Source of the DNA: Pseudoalteromonas rubra
Lineage (GTDB): Bacteria; Pseudomonadota; Gammaproteobacteria; Enterobacterales; Alteromonadaceae
Reading direction: 5' to 3'
Assembly (NCBI RefSeq): GCF_005887115.1
Contig: NZ_PNCJ01000005.1
Span: 372,001-436,000 of the forward strand
DNA: 64,000 nucleotides
Below are positions 20,702 through 30,414 of this stretch, piece after piece. Made by a program: the position numbers and the translations under genes. The notes beneath the pieces were generated by a model. The model worked only from the letters and a program-made list of their open reading frames with translations. It ran no database searches and had not been told where the DNA came from. Numbering within the stretch: the first letter of the stretch is position 1; each line of letters opens with the position of its first letter.

Positions 20702-23659
20702 TTAATTGAACTTATATCGGAAGCCCAGTGCATATCTGGGACCGTATTGGCGGGCGAACAGGAATTGACGCTCATATCGGCCAAAACCTTGCTCAGTTTC
20801 ATCATTGAGGTTCACACCCTCGAAGAATACGGTCAGCTGCTCCGTCATGTCGTAGTTAACGCTCATATCCCATTGACCAAAAGCCTTAGCAAATTGTGGC
20901 GGATTGTCTGAAGACCCCTGATCCTGACCTACCCCCAGCAGATACTCGTCACGCCACGCATATGTGAGCTTCACCGATAGTCCATCTAGCTCGTAGAAAA
21001 CCTGAAAGTTGGCTGAGTCACTAAGCCCTGTGAGTGGGGTTTGCTGTTTAAGACTGGCCACATCGAACTCCACATCGCCATTAACAAATGTCGCATTGAC
21101 CCCGACGCCAAAACCGGTTTCGCCGAACAGGTGCTGTACTGCCACTTCAAAGCCGTCAACTGACTTGGTATCGGGTGCATTAAATGGTCGTGTAAAATCC
21201 CACACGATCAACGGGTCATCTGCATTCGGGGTAATGTAGCCCTGCTCATTAAGCGTTGCGCCATTGGCCTGCATTTGGGCAAAAATAGCGTCATTGGTGG
21301 CCTGCTCGCCACGACTTTCGATGTCTGCTACAGCTTGCAACCATCTCGGCCCCTGATAAATATCCAGAAAGCCCTCGACAGTTGTCGAGTTTACCTGGCT
21401 GCCGATGAAGTTTTTCACCGACTTATCAAAGTAACCAATGGCTGCGTAACTGCCTTCGGCGTAATAATATTCGAGACTGAGGTCAAAGTTAGTCGACTCA
21501 AATGGTTGTAAGTTGGTATTGCCTTCGCTGGCATTACGAGAGCCAATTTTAGGGCTGTTTGACAGACTCCGCCCGCCAACCAGATCGCCCAGCGGTGCCC
21601 GTGAAATGGTTTTGCCCCAGGACATACGGGCAACCAGTTCATCCGTCACATCCACTCGCAAGTCCACCATAGGCAGAACCACATCATGCTCGCCTTCAAC
21701 GGTAAAGAAGGCATCTCCATCAGGTAAAAACTGGGTATGCCATTCACTGCCACCCTTCCACCATACGGCCGTTGGCGTTGGCTGGAAAGTGCTGCTGGTT
21801 ACATCGGTTTGCTCATAGCGTACACCCGCGTTTATCTGTACCGGATAGCTGGCAACTTCAAACTCCCAGAAGCCAGACAAGTAGATGCTGCTGGTTTCTT
21901 CCGTCACACTTTCACGCGATACAGTCCCCATGTCGTGATATGCCGTCGTCGCGAAGTAGTCATTGCCTCCGAGTAAGTCATTGGTCAAAAAGGCTTCAGA
22001 GCGAGCAGCTACCTCATCGAAATCAAAGGTGTAGTAATAGTGAGGCTGTAACGCACTACCGCCACCGTCAAATGCATTTAAGAAGTCACTCGTGTCATGC
22101 TGAGTGAACATGCCATCTGGGAATAATTCCGGCCAGGCAGGATTAAATAAGAAGCCACCAATTAAACCACTCCAGGCATTCGAGCCACTCATCTCCTGCT
22201 CTGTAAGCGCCACACCAAATTTGACATTCACTAATCCCCAGCGATCGCTGAGGTTTTCCCAAACGCCATCGAGCTGTAACTGCTCAACCGTCGCTTTGCC
22301 TGGGGAATGCACAAACTGGCTAAAGTGAGAGTCGATTTCGCTGGCTGCCAGCTCATTGGTACCATTTCGCCAGAGGATTTCTGCATGTGGGATCTCACCG
22401 CTACGAAAATCATAGCGCTTGGTCGTTAGCTGATCTGAACCCAGTACCAATGTGCCTTCACTGCCAAGGCCTGAGTCTGCGCCATTGTCGGTTTCGCTGT
22501 GTGAATCGTGATAATCCAGAGTGAGGCTCAATGCATCACTCGCCTGCCATTGGACATTAAAACCGACTGAGCGCTCATTTACTTCGGTCGTTGAGCGCGA
22601 AGCACTAAAAGAGCCGTCGTTGCCGCTGATGTCGGCATAGACGACCGTGCCATTTTCATCCAGCTCGTAACCGTTGATGTTGCCACCATAGTCATTCCAC
22701 ATGCCCCATGAAATCGCGTTCTTACCGGTTATGGATTGAGTGCCTGTGTAATCGAGAGTCATCACAATATCGTCATTGGGTGCATACTGAAAAACAAGCT
22801 GACCATTGGTACGTTCACGCTGCAAGTCGCTTATCTGATAGTTCATGTCGCGGGGGAAGAAGTAGTCTCCTGCTGGCACCCCGTCTTTATTCAACGGGCG
22901 ATTATCAACGACACTGTCAACGTCCAGATTGGCAGGCAAGTCTACATTCGCCTGCCAGCCTTGAATATTGGCGCTTTGCTGCTGAAAGTCGCGACGATGG
23001 TGATTGACGGTAAAGCCAAACCCGACCGTTTCGTCAAAGAACGCATTTGAGTAAAGGGCTGAGACCTCTGGCGTGATGTTGTCGCCTGCCACATTGGATG
23101 AATCATGAATCGCTTTAGCTGAAAAAGACATTTTTTCCGCACCGCTGTCGAGCGGTCGTGCAGTGACAATATTCACCGTCGCGCCTAATCCACCGGTTGG
23201 ATTATCAGCACGGGCTGTCTTATACACTTCCAGCGCGGACACGCCGTCAGACGAGAGATTTTCAAAGTTATAGGAGCGGCTATTACCAGTTCCCGGCATT
23301 TGTCTGCCATTGAGCGTTACCAGGTTAAAGTCGGGACCAAAGCCTCGCACTGTGATCTGGCTCCCTTCTCCGTTGCTGCGGCTCACAGCCACGCCGGTAA
23401 TTCGTTGCAAAGACTCCGCCAGATTGGTATCAGGAAACTTGCCCATTTCTTCTGCTGAAATCGCGTCCACCACGCCCGACATGTCTCGCTTAACGTTCAT
23501 GGAGCGGATCAAACTGCCCTTAATACCGCGCACTTCAATCACTTCCGGGGTTTCTTCTTCAGCCTGCGCTGCGACTTGCTCTGCCTGTGCCATAGAAGTG
23601 CCAAGTACCGCACCGATCAGAATCGCGACATGTGAGAGTTTATAATTTACTGTATTCAT
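20702..23659 (-). CDS. TonB-dependent receptor for oligosaccharides (laminarin locus)
   Basis: 985 residues, the long form typical of carbohydrate receptors in Alteromonadales and Xanthomonadales. Signal peptide to about residue 26, TonB box EVIEVRGI (39-46), plug with LAESLQRITGVAVSR and TVRGFGPDFNLVTLNGRQMPG, then a large barrel ending in F-N. It sits between the GH16 endo-glucanase and the MFS/GH3 genes, so it probably imports beta-1,3-gluco-oligosaccharides across the outer membrane. Hairpins flank the gene on both sides within the operon. Confidence 0.93.
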   Translation of the reverse strand: MNTVNYKLSHVAILIGAVLGTSMAQAEQVAAQAEEETPEVIEVRGIKGSLIRSMNVKRDMSGVVDAISAEEMGKFPDTNLAESLQRITGVAVSRSNGEGSQITVRGFGPDFNLVTLNGRQMPGTGNSRSYNFENLSSDGVSALEVYKTARADNPTGGLGATVNIVTARPLDSGAEKMSFSAKAIHDSSNVAGDNITPEVSALYSNAFFDETVGFGFTVNHHRRDFQQQSANIQGWQANVDLPANLDVDSVVDNRPLNKDGVPAGDYFFPRDMNYQISDLQRERTNGQLVFQYAPNDDIVMTLDYTGTQSITGKNAISWGMWNDYGGNINGYELDENGTVVYADISGNDGSFSASRSTTEVNERSVGFNVQWQASDALSLTLDYHDSHSETDNGADSGLGSEGTLVLGSDQLTTKRYDFRSGEIPHAEILWRNGTNELAASEIDSHFSQFVHSPGKATVEQLQLDGVWENLSDRWGLVNVKFGVALTEQEMSGSNAWSGLIGGFLFNPAWPELFPDGMFTQHDTSDFLNAFDGGGSALQPHYYYTFDFDEVAARSEAFLTNDLLGGNDYFATTAYHDMGTVSRESVTEETSSIYLSGFWEFEVASYPVQINAGVRYEQTDVTSSTFQPTPTAVWWKGGSEWHTQFLPDGDAFFTVEGEHDVVLPMVDLRVDVTDELVARMSWGKTISRAPLGDLVGGRSLSNSPKIGSRNASEGNTNLQPFESTNFDLSLEYYYAEGSYAAIGYFDKSVKNFIGSQVNSTTVEGFLDIYQGPRWLQAVADIESRGEQATNDAIFAQMQANGATLNEQGYITPNADDPLIVWDFTRPFNAPDTKSVDGFEVAVQHLFGETGFGVGVNATFVNGDVEFDVASLKQQTPLTGLSDSANFQVFYELDGLSVKLTYAWRDEYLLGVGQDQGSSDNPPQFAKAFGQWDMSVNYDMTEQLTVFFEGVNLNDETEQGFGRYERQFLFARQYGPRYALGFRYKFN

Positions 23660-23690
23660 AAAGACCTGCTTGAATAATTTTCGCTGTCTG

Positions 23691-23709
23691 GGCGTGGTTA
23701 TACCACGCC
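23691..23709 (-). other. Perfect intercistronic hairpin
   Basis: 8-bp arms GGCGTGGT and ACCACGCC with a 3-nt loop in the 62-bp gap between GH16 and receptor genes; no T-run. Likely an mRNA processing or stability element allowing different levels of the two proteins. Confidence 0.5.
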
Positions 23710-23721
23710 ATCGGTTTAGGT

Positions 23722-26382
23722 TTACTTGGCTGTGATCATCACATTATCGAGCCGGTATACGGCTCCTTCTCCCTGGCCCCAGGCCGGATAGACCATGATA
23801 ATGTCAATACCACTGATATTGACCCCACCATCACTCAGTACCTGAAGAGGGAAAGTATAGGTTTGCCACTGGCCAACCTGAGGGGCCGTAGCCTCCAGAC
23901 TCTCCGTTAGGTTTAGCTCTAAGGCGGAATCGGCATCCAGCGCCTCAATCTTAAACTTCCACAGAGCAGCGCTATCGTTCGGCGCAGTCACTACTTTGAG
24001 ATCAAACTGAACTGACCCGGACTGCATATAAGCTGACGCATCAAGGTAATGGCCATCTTCTGCAAACAATCCCATCACAGTTGGCTCAGCACCAACTTTA
24101 AATTCAGCAACCATACCCTGAGTCATATCATCATTTTCAAGCGTGGGGGTGGAACCGCCGCAGCAGTCCCACAGCGACCATTGGTCTTTAACATCGTCAG
24201 CAAACAGAATTTCACCCACAAAGTCATCGGCCTGATTCGGGTCGTAAATCTTGACGTTGTCGATGCGATATACCGCACCTGCCCCCTGGCCCCAGGTAGG
24301 GAAAACCATTAAGACGTCAATCGCGCTGATGTCTAAACCTTTAGCAACCAGATCAGTTAATTTGAATGTATAGGTTTGCCACAGGCCAACTTCAGGCGCT
24401 GCTTGCTGCACACTACTATCTAAAGCGACTTCAGCGACACTTTCAGCATTGACCGATTCAGCCTTAAAAGACCAGGTCGCAGTCGAATCTTGTGGTGCGC
24501 TCACCACTTTCATATCAAACTCAACCACACCATTAGACAGAATAGAAGAAGCGTCAAACGGCGCCGCGCTGACCCCTTCAGCTGTGATAAACTCTTGGCG
24601 AGAAATAAAGCCCATCACCGTCGCTGTATCGCCGATTTTAAATTCCGCGACATTGCCGTGTGCATCGTCATCCAGCTCAACCGTAGGTACTGATCCGCCA
24701 CAGCAATCCCACATAGGCCAGGCAGGGTTTTCACTGTCTTCAAACACCACCAGCGCTGAAGCATTTTGCGACGCGGCAATGGCCACGTCAGCGACACGAT
24801 AAACAGCGCCTTCGCCACTGCCCCATGCCGGGAATATCAGGACTGCGTCAATGCTGCTGATATCCAGGCCTCGCTCAGCGAGCATCTGTAAAGGAAAAGT
24901 AAAGGTTTGCCACTGCCCGGCCACTGGTTGCAGGCCCTCTGTGCTGTCAGACAAAGGAATTTCAATCACTTTTTCTCCGTTCGCACTTTCTACTTTTAGC
25001 ATCCAGGGCGTTTGGGCATCCACAGGCGCTGAGATGACTTTCAAATCAAAACGCACCATGCCAGAGTCTATCAGGGAGGACGCATCGAATGGACTCGGTG
25101 TGCCGCCCGCATCAGACGCCATCGGGTCGCGAGAAATAAAACCATTCACCGTCGGTTCGCTACCCACGCTAAACTCGATGACCGTTCCCGCAGTGTCGTC
25201 GTCCAACAACGCAGGCACACTGCCACCACAGCAATCCCAGGCAGGCCAGTCTTTGTTAAGCTCGCCGTCAAAAATTTGCAGGCTGTCGCCTGCTGTTGCA
25301 GGTGGAGGGGGAGTAGGCGCCTTGCCTTCAACCAATGCATCCTCCGGCGAGTCCCATCCAGCACGAATCGTTTCACATCCTTTACCCGTTGTCGGGTTTT
25401 GCTGACACTGATAGACTCGAACATAATCCACTTCAAAGGTTTGTCCATTTACAAACGCGTCGGCATTCACACCCGTTTCATTGACAGCTTCCGGCCAGCT
25501 GCCACCAACAGCCAGGTTTAAGATTAGGTAGAAGTTTTGGTCAAACGGTGCACTATCCCAGTGTGTTACCAGCTCACCACTGCCCTGATCATGGTACTCG
25601 GCGAACCACCCCCTGTGTTTCAAACTGAATACATCACCGTTACTGTCATACAAGGGCTCTGACTGTCGCTGGGTGGCATAAAGGTAATCATCAACATACC
25701 AGCGTATCTCTCCCTCTTGCCATTCCACAGCATAGGTATGAAAGTCATCGGCGGGATTAGCACCGTCTGCCAAAGTATGTGCTTTACCCGAATGTACGTT
25801 GTCTGGCCAATCCTTACCATAGTGCAAGGTGCCGTATATCTGGGCCTCAGGTTTACCTTCAGCTCCTTGTGCTTTGAGGTTAACTGCTTCAACTATGTCA
25901 ATCTCGCCAGAGTTGGGCCAGCCGCCATAAACTTCATCCGTAGGCAGCATCCAAAATGCCGGCCAGCTGCCCTGCCCGCTGGGTAACTTTGCGCGCATTT
26001 CGAATCGACCATATTTAAAATCCGCTTTGTGTTTTGTGATAAGGCGTGCGGATGTATAGGGTTTTTCAGCACCATCTGCTGCACGACGCGCGACAATCTT
26101 TAATGTCCCATCGCTGACATACGAGTTGGCCTTATCATCGGTATAGCATTGACGTTCTTCGTTTCCACCGCCGAGGCAGTCCACTTCGTGCGTCCAGTTC
26201 TGAGCATTGATTTGGCTGTCATCAAACTCGTCTTGCCAGACCAGCTGCCAGTCAGAAGCCGGTACCTGTGGGTCAGTTTTACTTAGATCAGTGTGTGTTT
26301 TAGCGTCGCCACCACAGCCGGTCACACCCGCTAACGCAAGCAAGACGCCAAAACTGGAGAGGGATTTTGCAACTTTTATCAT
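23722..26382 (-). CDS. Secreted GH16 endo-beta-1,3-glucanase (laminarinase) with three C-terminal repeats
   Basis: 886-residue lipoprotein (lipobox GVTGC, Cys 23). The GH16 domain spans about 45-330 with the catalytic motif GEIDIVE: nucleophile E160, D162, acid/base E165. The beta-bulge form ExDxxE is that of laminarinases. After a Pro/Thr-rich linker (PTPPPPATA) come three tandem modules of about 178 residues, each opening with WDCCGGS (near residues 380, 557 and 738) and closing with IDxxxxxPxWGxGxGAVYR. They look like carbohydrate-binding beta-sandwich modules. First gene of the polysaccharide operon; cuts laminarin-type glucans at the cell surface. Confidence 0.93.
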   Translation of the reverse strand: MIKVAKSLSSFGVLLALAGVTGCGGDAKTHTDLSKTDPQVPASDWQLVWQDEFDDSQINAQNWTHEVDCLGGGNEERQCYTDDKANSYVSDGTLKIVARRAADGAEKPYTSARLITKHKADFKYGRFEMRAKLPSGQGSWPAFWMLPTDEVYGGWPNSGEIDIVEAVNLKAQGAEGKPEAQIYGTLHYGKDWPDNVHSGKAHTLADGANPADDFHTYAVEWQEGEIRWYVDDYLYATQRQSEPLYDSNGDVFSLKHRGWFAEYHDQGSGELVTHWDSAPFDQNFYLILNLAVGGSWPEAVNETGVNADAFVNGQTFEVDYVRVYQCQQNPTTGKGCETIRAGWDSPEDALVEGKAPTPPPPATAGDSLQIFDGELNKDWPAWDCCGGSVPALLDDDTAGTVIEFSVGSEPTVNGFISRDPMASDAGGTPSPFDASSLIDSGMVRFDLKVISAPVDAQTPWMLKVESANGEKVIEIPLSDSTEGLQPVAGQWQTFTFPLQMLAERGLDISSIDAVLIFPAWGSGEGAVYRVADVAIAASQNASALVVFEDSENPAWPMWDCCGGSVPTVELDDDAHGNVAEFKIGDTATVMGFISRQEFITAEGVSAAPFDASSILSNGVVEFDMKVVSAPQDSTATWSFKAESVNAESVAEVALDSSVQQAAPEVGLWQTYTFKLTDLVAKGLDISAIDVLMVFPTWGQGAGAVYRIDNVKIYDPNQADDFVGEILFADDVKDQWSLWDCCGGSTPTLENDDMTQGMVAEFKVGAEPTVMGLFAEDGHYLDASAYMQSGSVQFDLKVVTAPNDSAALWKFKIEALDADSALELNLTESLEATAPQVGQWQTYTFPLQVLSDGGVNISGIDIIMVYPAWGQGEGAVYRLDNVMITAK
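23725..25290 (-). repeat. Three tandem protein modules inside the GH16 gene
   Basis: Three in-frame copies of a module of about 530 bp (boundaries approximate: 24751-25290, 24231-24750, 23725-24230). Each codes for a WDCCGGSxP start, an FDLKVxSAPxD middle strand, a GxWQTYTFPL strand and the GAVYR end. Copies have diverged, so the duplication is old. Confidence 0.85.
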
Positions 26383-26472
26383 AATGTGTGTTCCAACTAA
26401 TCGAACCGATTGTTGTGCAGTACGAACATGTTCTTTTCACAGTCTGGCACAGGCCCGCTGTCGTTGTTATTT

Positions 26473-26503
26473 GCAACAGGCCAGGTATATGCTGGCCTTT
26501 TGC
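26473..26503. promoter_or_regulatory. Imperfect palindrome upstream of GH16
   Basis: GCAACAGGCCAG and CTGGCCTTTTGC (one mismatch) around GTATATG, about 105 bp before the GH16 start. It may be the operator of the glucan operon; on the plus strand it also resembles a small terminator. Confidence 0.4.
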
Positions 26504-26714
26504 ACTGGTCGTACTACAAAGAATAAGCAGCGAATCAGATTGCAAATTCGGTCTGCTCCTGAGGCTATCCTGTTCAATTAACCAGAATGTTACAATAGAA
26601 ACGCGCCATCACGGGCAACTGGTGCGACACATGTTCATGGGCCACAGTAGTGCACGACAAAGCGATACAAAAATAAGATGAAAGGTTAGTTGTTTGTTTT
26701 GATTAGACTTTAAG

Positions 26715-26802
26715 CCATGAGGGGTGAAAGCAGGCTGCACCAAAGCGTACTATTGTTGCACCATGAGAGGTGAACCACACCGCTCGTGATGAATATTCAC
26801 CC
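26715..26802. repeat. Repeated GRGGTGAA motifs upstream of the glucan operon
   Basis: CCATGAGGGGTGAA at 26715-26728 and CCATGAGAGGTGAA at 26761-26774 are direct repeats 46 bp apart; an inverted GGGTGAA lies at 26796-26802. They occupy the 440-bp gap between the LytTR regulator gene and GH16 (26383-26822), which contains no gene that I can support. Possible regulator sites. Confidence 0.45.
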
Positions 26803-26822
26803 ACCACACCACCACTCGTTAA

Positions 26823-27656
26823 CTAGCTTAACGTTTTCTTTTTAGCAACAAACTGTTGTAATGCCTTACTATAATTGCGACTGACTTTTAACTCTACCTG
26901 CTCCTGGAGTGTGATCAGGCTCTCGTTATTTCGCATAGGCCTAATGGCAGTGACATGGTTTAAATTGACTATGGTGGATTTATGGATCCGGGCGAACTGG
27001 GTTTCATCCAGCAAAGTTTGCAGCTTTTTCATGGTAATACGCAGGACGTGAGTGTCTGAATCCGTATGTACGCACATGTAATCTCCGGCTGCGTCAATCC
27101 AGCGGATCGTATCCACGGGCACAAATACTTGCTCATTGTCACTGTTTTTAATGACTAAGTCTTTGTTCTGAGCAGCAGGCAACGGATTATCCGTTTCCAG
27201 CCAGGACTCTAACTCGGCGACCGCCAGCCCCGAGGTTTCAGTGAGGGCCTGTAGCAGGCGATATTTCTCTTGCTCGGCATGACGTGGCTGTCGACGTTCC
27301 AGGATCCGGTTAACCGTTTTTTGTAAACGCCCCAGATTAGCTGGTTTCAGCACATAATCAATCGCGTTGAGCTCAAAAGCTTCCAGTGCATAATCACTAT
27401 ATGCACTGACAAAAACCACCATAGGTAAGACATCCGTCTGTATTGCCTGTACCACTTCGATCCCATTGAGACCAGGCAACTGCAAGTCCAAAAACAACAC
27501 ATCAGGACACAACTCATGGCACAAACGGATTGCATCATCCCCGTTTTCAGCCTGGCCTATCACCTCAATTTCGGGGATCTTCGCCAACCTGAGGCTCAGC
27601 CCTTCCAAAGCAAGGGGCTCATCGTCTACGATAAGGGCAGTGAGTGGTTTTATCAT
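26823..27656 (-). CDS. LytTR-type response regulator
   Basis: 277 residues: receiver domain (about 6-125, acidic pair D11/D12, phospho-acceptor D57 in LFLDLQLPG, K108 in VLKPAN) and a C-terminal LytTR DNA-binding domain (about 165-270, IRWIDAAGDYMCVHT and ARIHKSTIVNLNHV). Its ATG follows the stop of the sensor kinase by 2 nt, so both are one unit. Regulators of this kind bind paired direct repeats. The polysaccharide operon starts just downstream, but control of it is inference from position only. Confidence 0.9.
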   Translation of the reverse strand: MIKPLTALIVDDEPLALEGLSLRLAKIPEIEVIGQAENGDDAIRLCHELCPDVLFLDLQLPGLNGIEVVQAIQTDVLPMVVFVSAYSDYALEAFELNAIDYVLKPANLGRLQKTVNRILERRQPRHAEQEKYRLLQALTETSGLAVAELESWLETDNPLPAAQNKDLVIKNSDNEQVFVPVDTIRWIDAAGDYMCVHTDSDTHVLRITMKKLQTLLDETQFARIHKSTIVNLNHVTAIRPMRNNESLITLQEQVELKVSRNYSKALQQFVAKKKTLS

Positions 27657-27658
27657 GA

Positions 27659-28780
27659 TCAGTCAACCTCATACGGCAGCACTAAGGTCACAGTATTGCC
27701 TCCTGCTGCATTCTTATTTAAAGAGACGGTGAAATTACCGCTATACATTACATCCAGTCTCGATTTAGCGTTGTTAAGCCCGATCCCGAACCCTTTTTCA
27801 GTCATGGCATTGCCACCTGTGCCACTGTCTGAAATTTCGATAACAAGTTGCTCCGCCTGTCTTTTAGCCGATATGCTCACTTCCCCTCCGAGCTTACTTG
27901 GCTCAATGGCATACTTGATAGCATTTTCAACCACAGGCTGGCATAACATGTTCGGCACCAGTGCCTTCAGCACTTCAGGCTCAATCGCATAGCGAACTGA
28001 CAAGCGTTGTCCAAAACGGACTTTTTCTATTGCCAGATACAACTCGATCAGCTGAACTTCTTCCTGCAAAGAGATCCGACTGCGCTGTGTAGCCTCAAGT
28101 GAATGACGGAAGAAATCACAGAGCTTATCGAGCATTTCTGATGCCGTGTCGTTATCCTCTTTGAGGATCAAAGTTGAAATGGCATTCATGGTATTAAACA
28201 TAAAATGCGGATTGAGCTGATAACGCAGCATTTGTAGCTGAGCATCTTTTGCCTGGGTTTGCGCTCTAAGCAAACGTTCGTGCTCTTTTTGCAATCTGCT
28301 ATTATATAACATGATAAAAAATATCGATGTCCAGACAAACATAGTGGTCAATGAAAACAACAACCAGCCGCCAAATTCCAGCATATTCCAGGCCTGGTTC
28401 CAGTGCTGGTCATGTACTATGACTTTATAGCTGGCAAGCTTAATGATGTTATAAATCAGGCCCAGTAAAGCCGCAGACAAAAAGCTGATAAAGAGCGTGC
28501 GCTGCAATGGCTGATGAATGATCCTGCGGATAAACAACCACTGTATGAGCGACAATGCAAAGCCGCTGAGGCTTTCGACGCCCAGATTGACCACCTGTCC
28601 GGTGAGATTAAAACCAGGTGAATCAAACTGAGGCTGAATGATTGCCAGAAACACCACAGCCGCATAACCAAGCCAACCGGCAATTTGTAAGCTCCAGAAT
28701 TGCTTAGACAAATGCGGAAGTGCGGAAGACTCTGGCTCAAGCGGTGCCAGTTCAGATTGATGGGACGTAGATACAGACAA
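27659..28780 (-). CDS. LytS/YehU-type sensor histidine kinase
   Basis: 373 residues. Four membrane helices (about 32-50, 66-85, 97-115, 135-157), a short coiled linker, then the His_kinase domain with H192 in RYQLNPHFMFNTMNAIS and a HATPase domain ending with GIGLNNAKSRL. There is no large extracytoplasmic domain, so it senses through its membrane part or a partner. Paired with the LytTR regulator immediately downstream. A start a few codons later is possible. Confidence 0.9.
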   Translation of the reverse strand: MSVSTSHQSELAPLEPESSALPHLSKQFWSLQIAGWLGYAAVVFLAIIQPQFDSPGFNLTGQVVNLGVESLSGFALSLIQWLFIRRIIHQPLQRTLFISFLSAALLGLIYNIIKLASYKVIVHDQHWNQAWNMLEFGGWLLFSLTTMFVWTSIFFIMLYNSRLQKEHERLLRAQTQAKDAQLQMLRYQLNPHFMFNTMNAISTLILKEDNDTASEMLDKLCDFFRHSLEATQRSRISLQEEVQLIELYLAIEKVRFGQRLSVRYAIEPEVLKALVPNMLCQPVVENAIKYAIEPSKLGGEVSISAKRQAEQLVIEISDSGTGGNAMTEKGFGIGLNNAKSRLDVMYSGNFTVSLNKNAAGGNTVTLVLPYEVD

Positions 28781-28876
28781 AACAGTACTCAGAATAAGGC
28801 TCTATCCTGCGACACTCTAAAACTTTTTAAAAATTTAGCAAGCTAGCCTGTACGATTTTCCCCGTTTAGAGACATT

Positions 28877-28901
28877 AAAAAAGGGCCATCACGGCCCTTT
28901 T
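28877..28901 (-). terminator. Terminator of the M17 aminopeptidase gene
   Basis: AAAAGGGCC / GGCCCTTTT stem (28879-28887, 28893-28901) with a 5-nt loop; T-run on the minus strand just after the gene's stop. Confidence 0.8.
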
Positions 28902-28915
28902 ATCAATTTAACAGC

Positions 28916-30283
28916 TTATGATGCATAGCGCTGTTCAAGGTAGGCAAATGTGGCTCTTAAGCCAAGTCCCTCACCGCCAACAGGTCTGCCCGGAAGCGAG
29001 CGCAAGTTCCAAGCCATCACATCAAAATGTACCCAGGGAGTCTGCTCTGGTTCAACAAACTCTTTTAGATACAGAGCTGCGGTGATAGAACCACCAAACG
29101 GGGTTGAACCACAGTTCGCCATGTCGGCCACATCGCTCTTAAACAGTGCTTTATACTGGTCAAACAACGGCAGCTGCCATATCGGGTCCTGAAGCGTGTT
29201 GCCCTGTGCAATCATCGCATTGGCCACGTCCTGATCCGTACTGTAGAAACCTGGTAATTCTGTACCCAATGCAATTCGACATGCACCAGTCAAGGTCGCG
29301 AAGTCGATTAACAGATCAGGCTGTTCTGATTGTGCTTCCGCCAGAGCATCACACAATACCAAGCGACCTTCTGCGTCTGTGTTGTCAATTTCAACCGTCA
29401 GACCTTTACGCGTCTGGATGACATCGCCGGGGCGAAATGCGTTACGCGACACAGCATTCTCAACCGCAGGTATCAACACTCGCAGACGCACAGGTAAACC
29501 GGCCGCCATAACCATATGAGCAAGCCCCAGTACATGAGCTGCCCCGCCCATGTCTTTTTTCATGTTTCGCATGCCAGATGCCGGCTTAAGATCCAAGCCT
29601 CCGGAGTCAAAACAGACGCCTTTACCAACCAAAGTCAGTTTAGGCGCGTCTTCATTACCCCAACTCAAATCCAGCAGGCGTGGTTTGTTTTCACTGGCTC
29701 TGCCAACCATATGTATTGTTGGGTAGTTGTTTTCCAGCAATTCATCACCCACAATTTGAGAAAACTGCGCGCCAAATTGCGCGGCCATCTCAATGCAGAT
29801 CTCTGCCATATGCTGAGGCATCATGTCAGCAGCCGGGGTGTTGACCAAATCTCTGACCAAATAAATAGCATCGGCCTGATCCTGCAACTTTTTCAACATG
29901 ACCTCTGACTCGATGGCCAGTTTGGCGCTGGGTGCGGAGGCCTTTTTGTATGCGTCGAATGTATATGCACCTAGCAGGTAACCAAGCGCGGCCTGTTCAA
30001 CAAACGCCTCATCCCCTTGTATACGATAGGTACCTTGCGGCAGTTGGGCGGACAGGTCACCCGCCAGCCACATATCATCCAGCGACTCCACCACACACAA
30101 AACGGCGCTGATTTCGCCGCTTTGGACATCTGGGATCAGTAGTGTTTTCTGCGCTTTTTGCCTGGTGGCCAGCGTGATGTTTTTGGCTTGTGGCGCGTTT
30201 TCCTCTAACCATTCGCCTAGCTGACTTTCCTTAATAAAATGTACCGGTATTCCTTGTGATGAGTGAACAAGTAAATGACTCAT
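28916..30283 (-). CDS. M17 leucyl aminopeptidase family protein
   Basis: 455 residues from ATG 30283, which follows AGAGG by 5 nt; the frame's earlier ATG (30325) has no such site. The catalytic half (about 150-450) has the M17 motifs: VGKGVCFDSGGLDLKP (Lys and Asp ligands), the KKDMGGAA strand, and NTDAEGRL (Asp, Glu ligands, catalytic Arg). It is a dimanganese or dizinc cytosolic exopeptidase for protein turnover. The N-terminal half is divergent from E. coli PepA, so it is a second, PepB-like type rather than a strict PepA. Confidence 0.9.
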   Translation of the reverse strand: MSHLLVHSSQGIPVHFIKESQLGEWLEENAPQAKNITLATRQKAQKTLLIPDVQSGEISAVLCVVESLDDMWLAGDLSAQLPQGTYRIQGDEAFVEQAALGYLLGAYTFDAYKKASAPSAKLAIESEVMLKKLQDQADAIYLVRDLVNTPAADMMPQHMAEICIEMAAQFGAQFSQIVGDELLENNYPTIHMVGRASENKPRLLDLSWGNEDAPKLTLVGKGVCFDSGGLDLKPASGMRNMKKDMGGAAHVLGLAHMVMAAGLPVRLRVLIPAVENAVSRNAFRPGDVIQTRKGLTVEIDNTDAEGRLVLCDALAEAQSEQPDLLIDFATLTGACRIALGTELPGFYSTDQDVANAMIAQGNTLQDPIWQLPLFDQYKALFKSDVADMANCGSTPFGGSITAALYLKEFVEPEQTPWVHFDVMAWNLRSLPGRPVGGEGLGLRATFAYLEQRYAS

Positions 30284-30414
30284 ACGTGCCTCTTGAATTA
30301 CATAAACCTGACAAGAGAATACCAAGGTGGGAAAAATATTTCACTCACTGGATGCATAAAGCGATATAAAAAGCTAATTATGTACACGCAAGCGGATTAC
30401 AAGCTTCTACCAGG

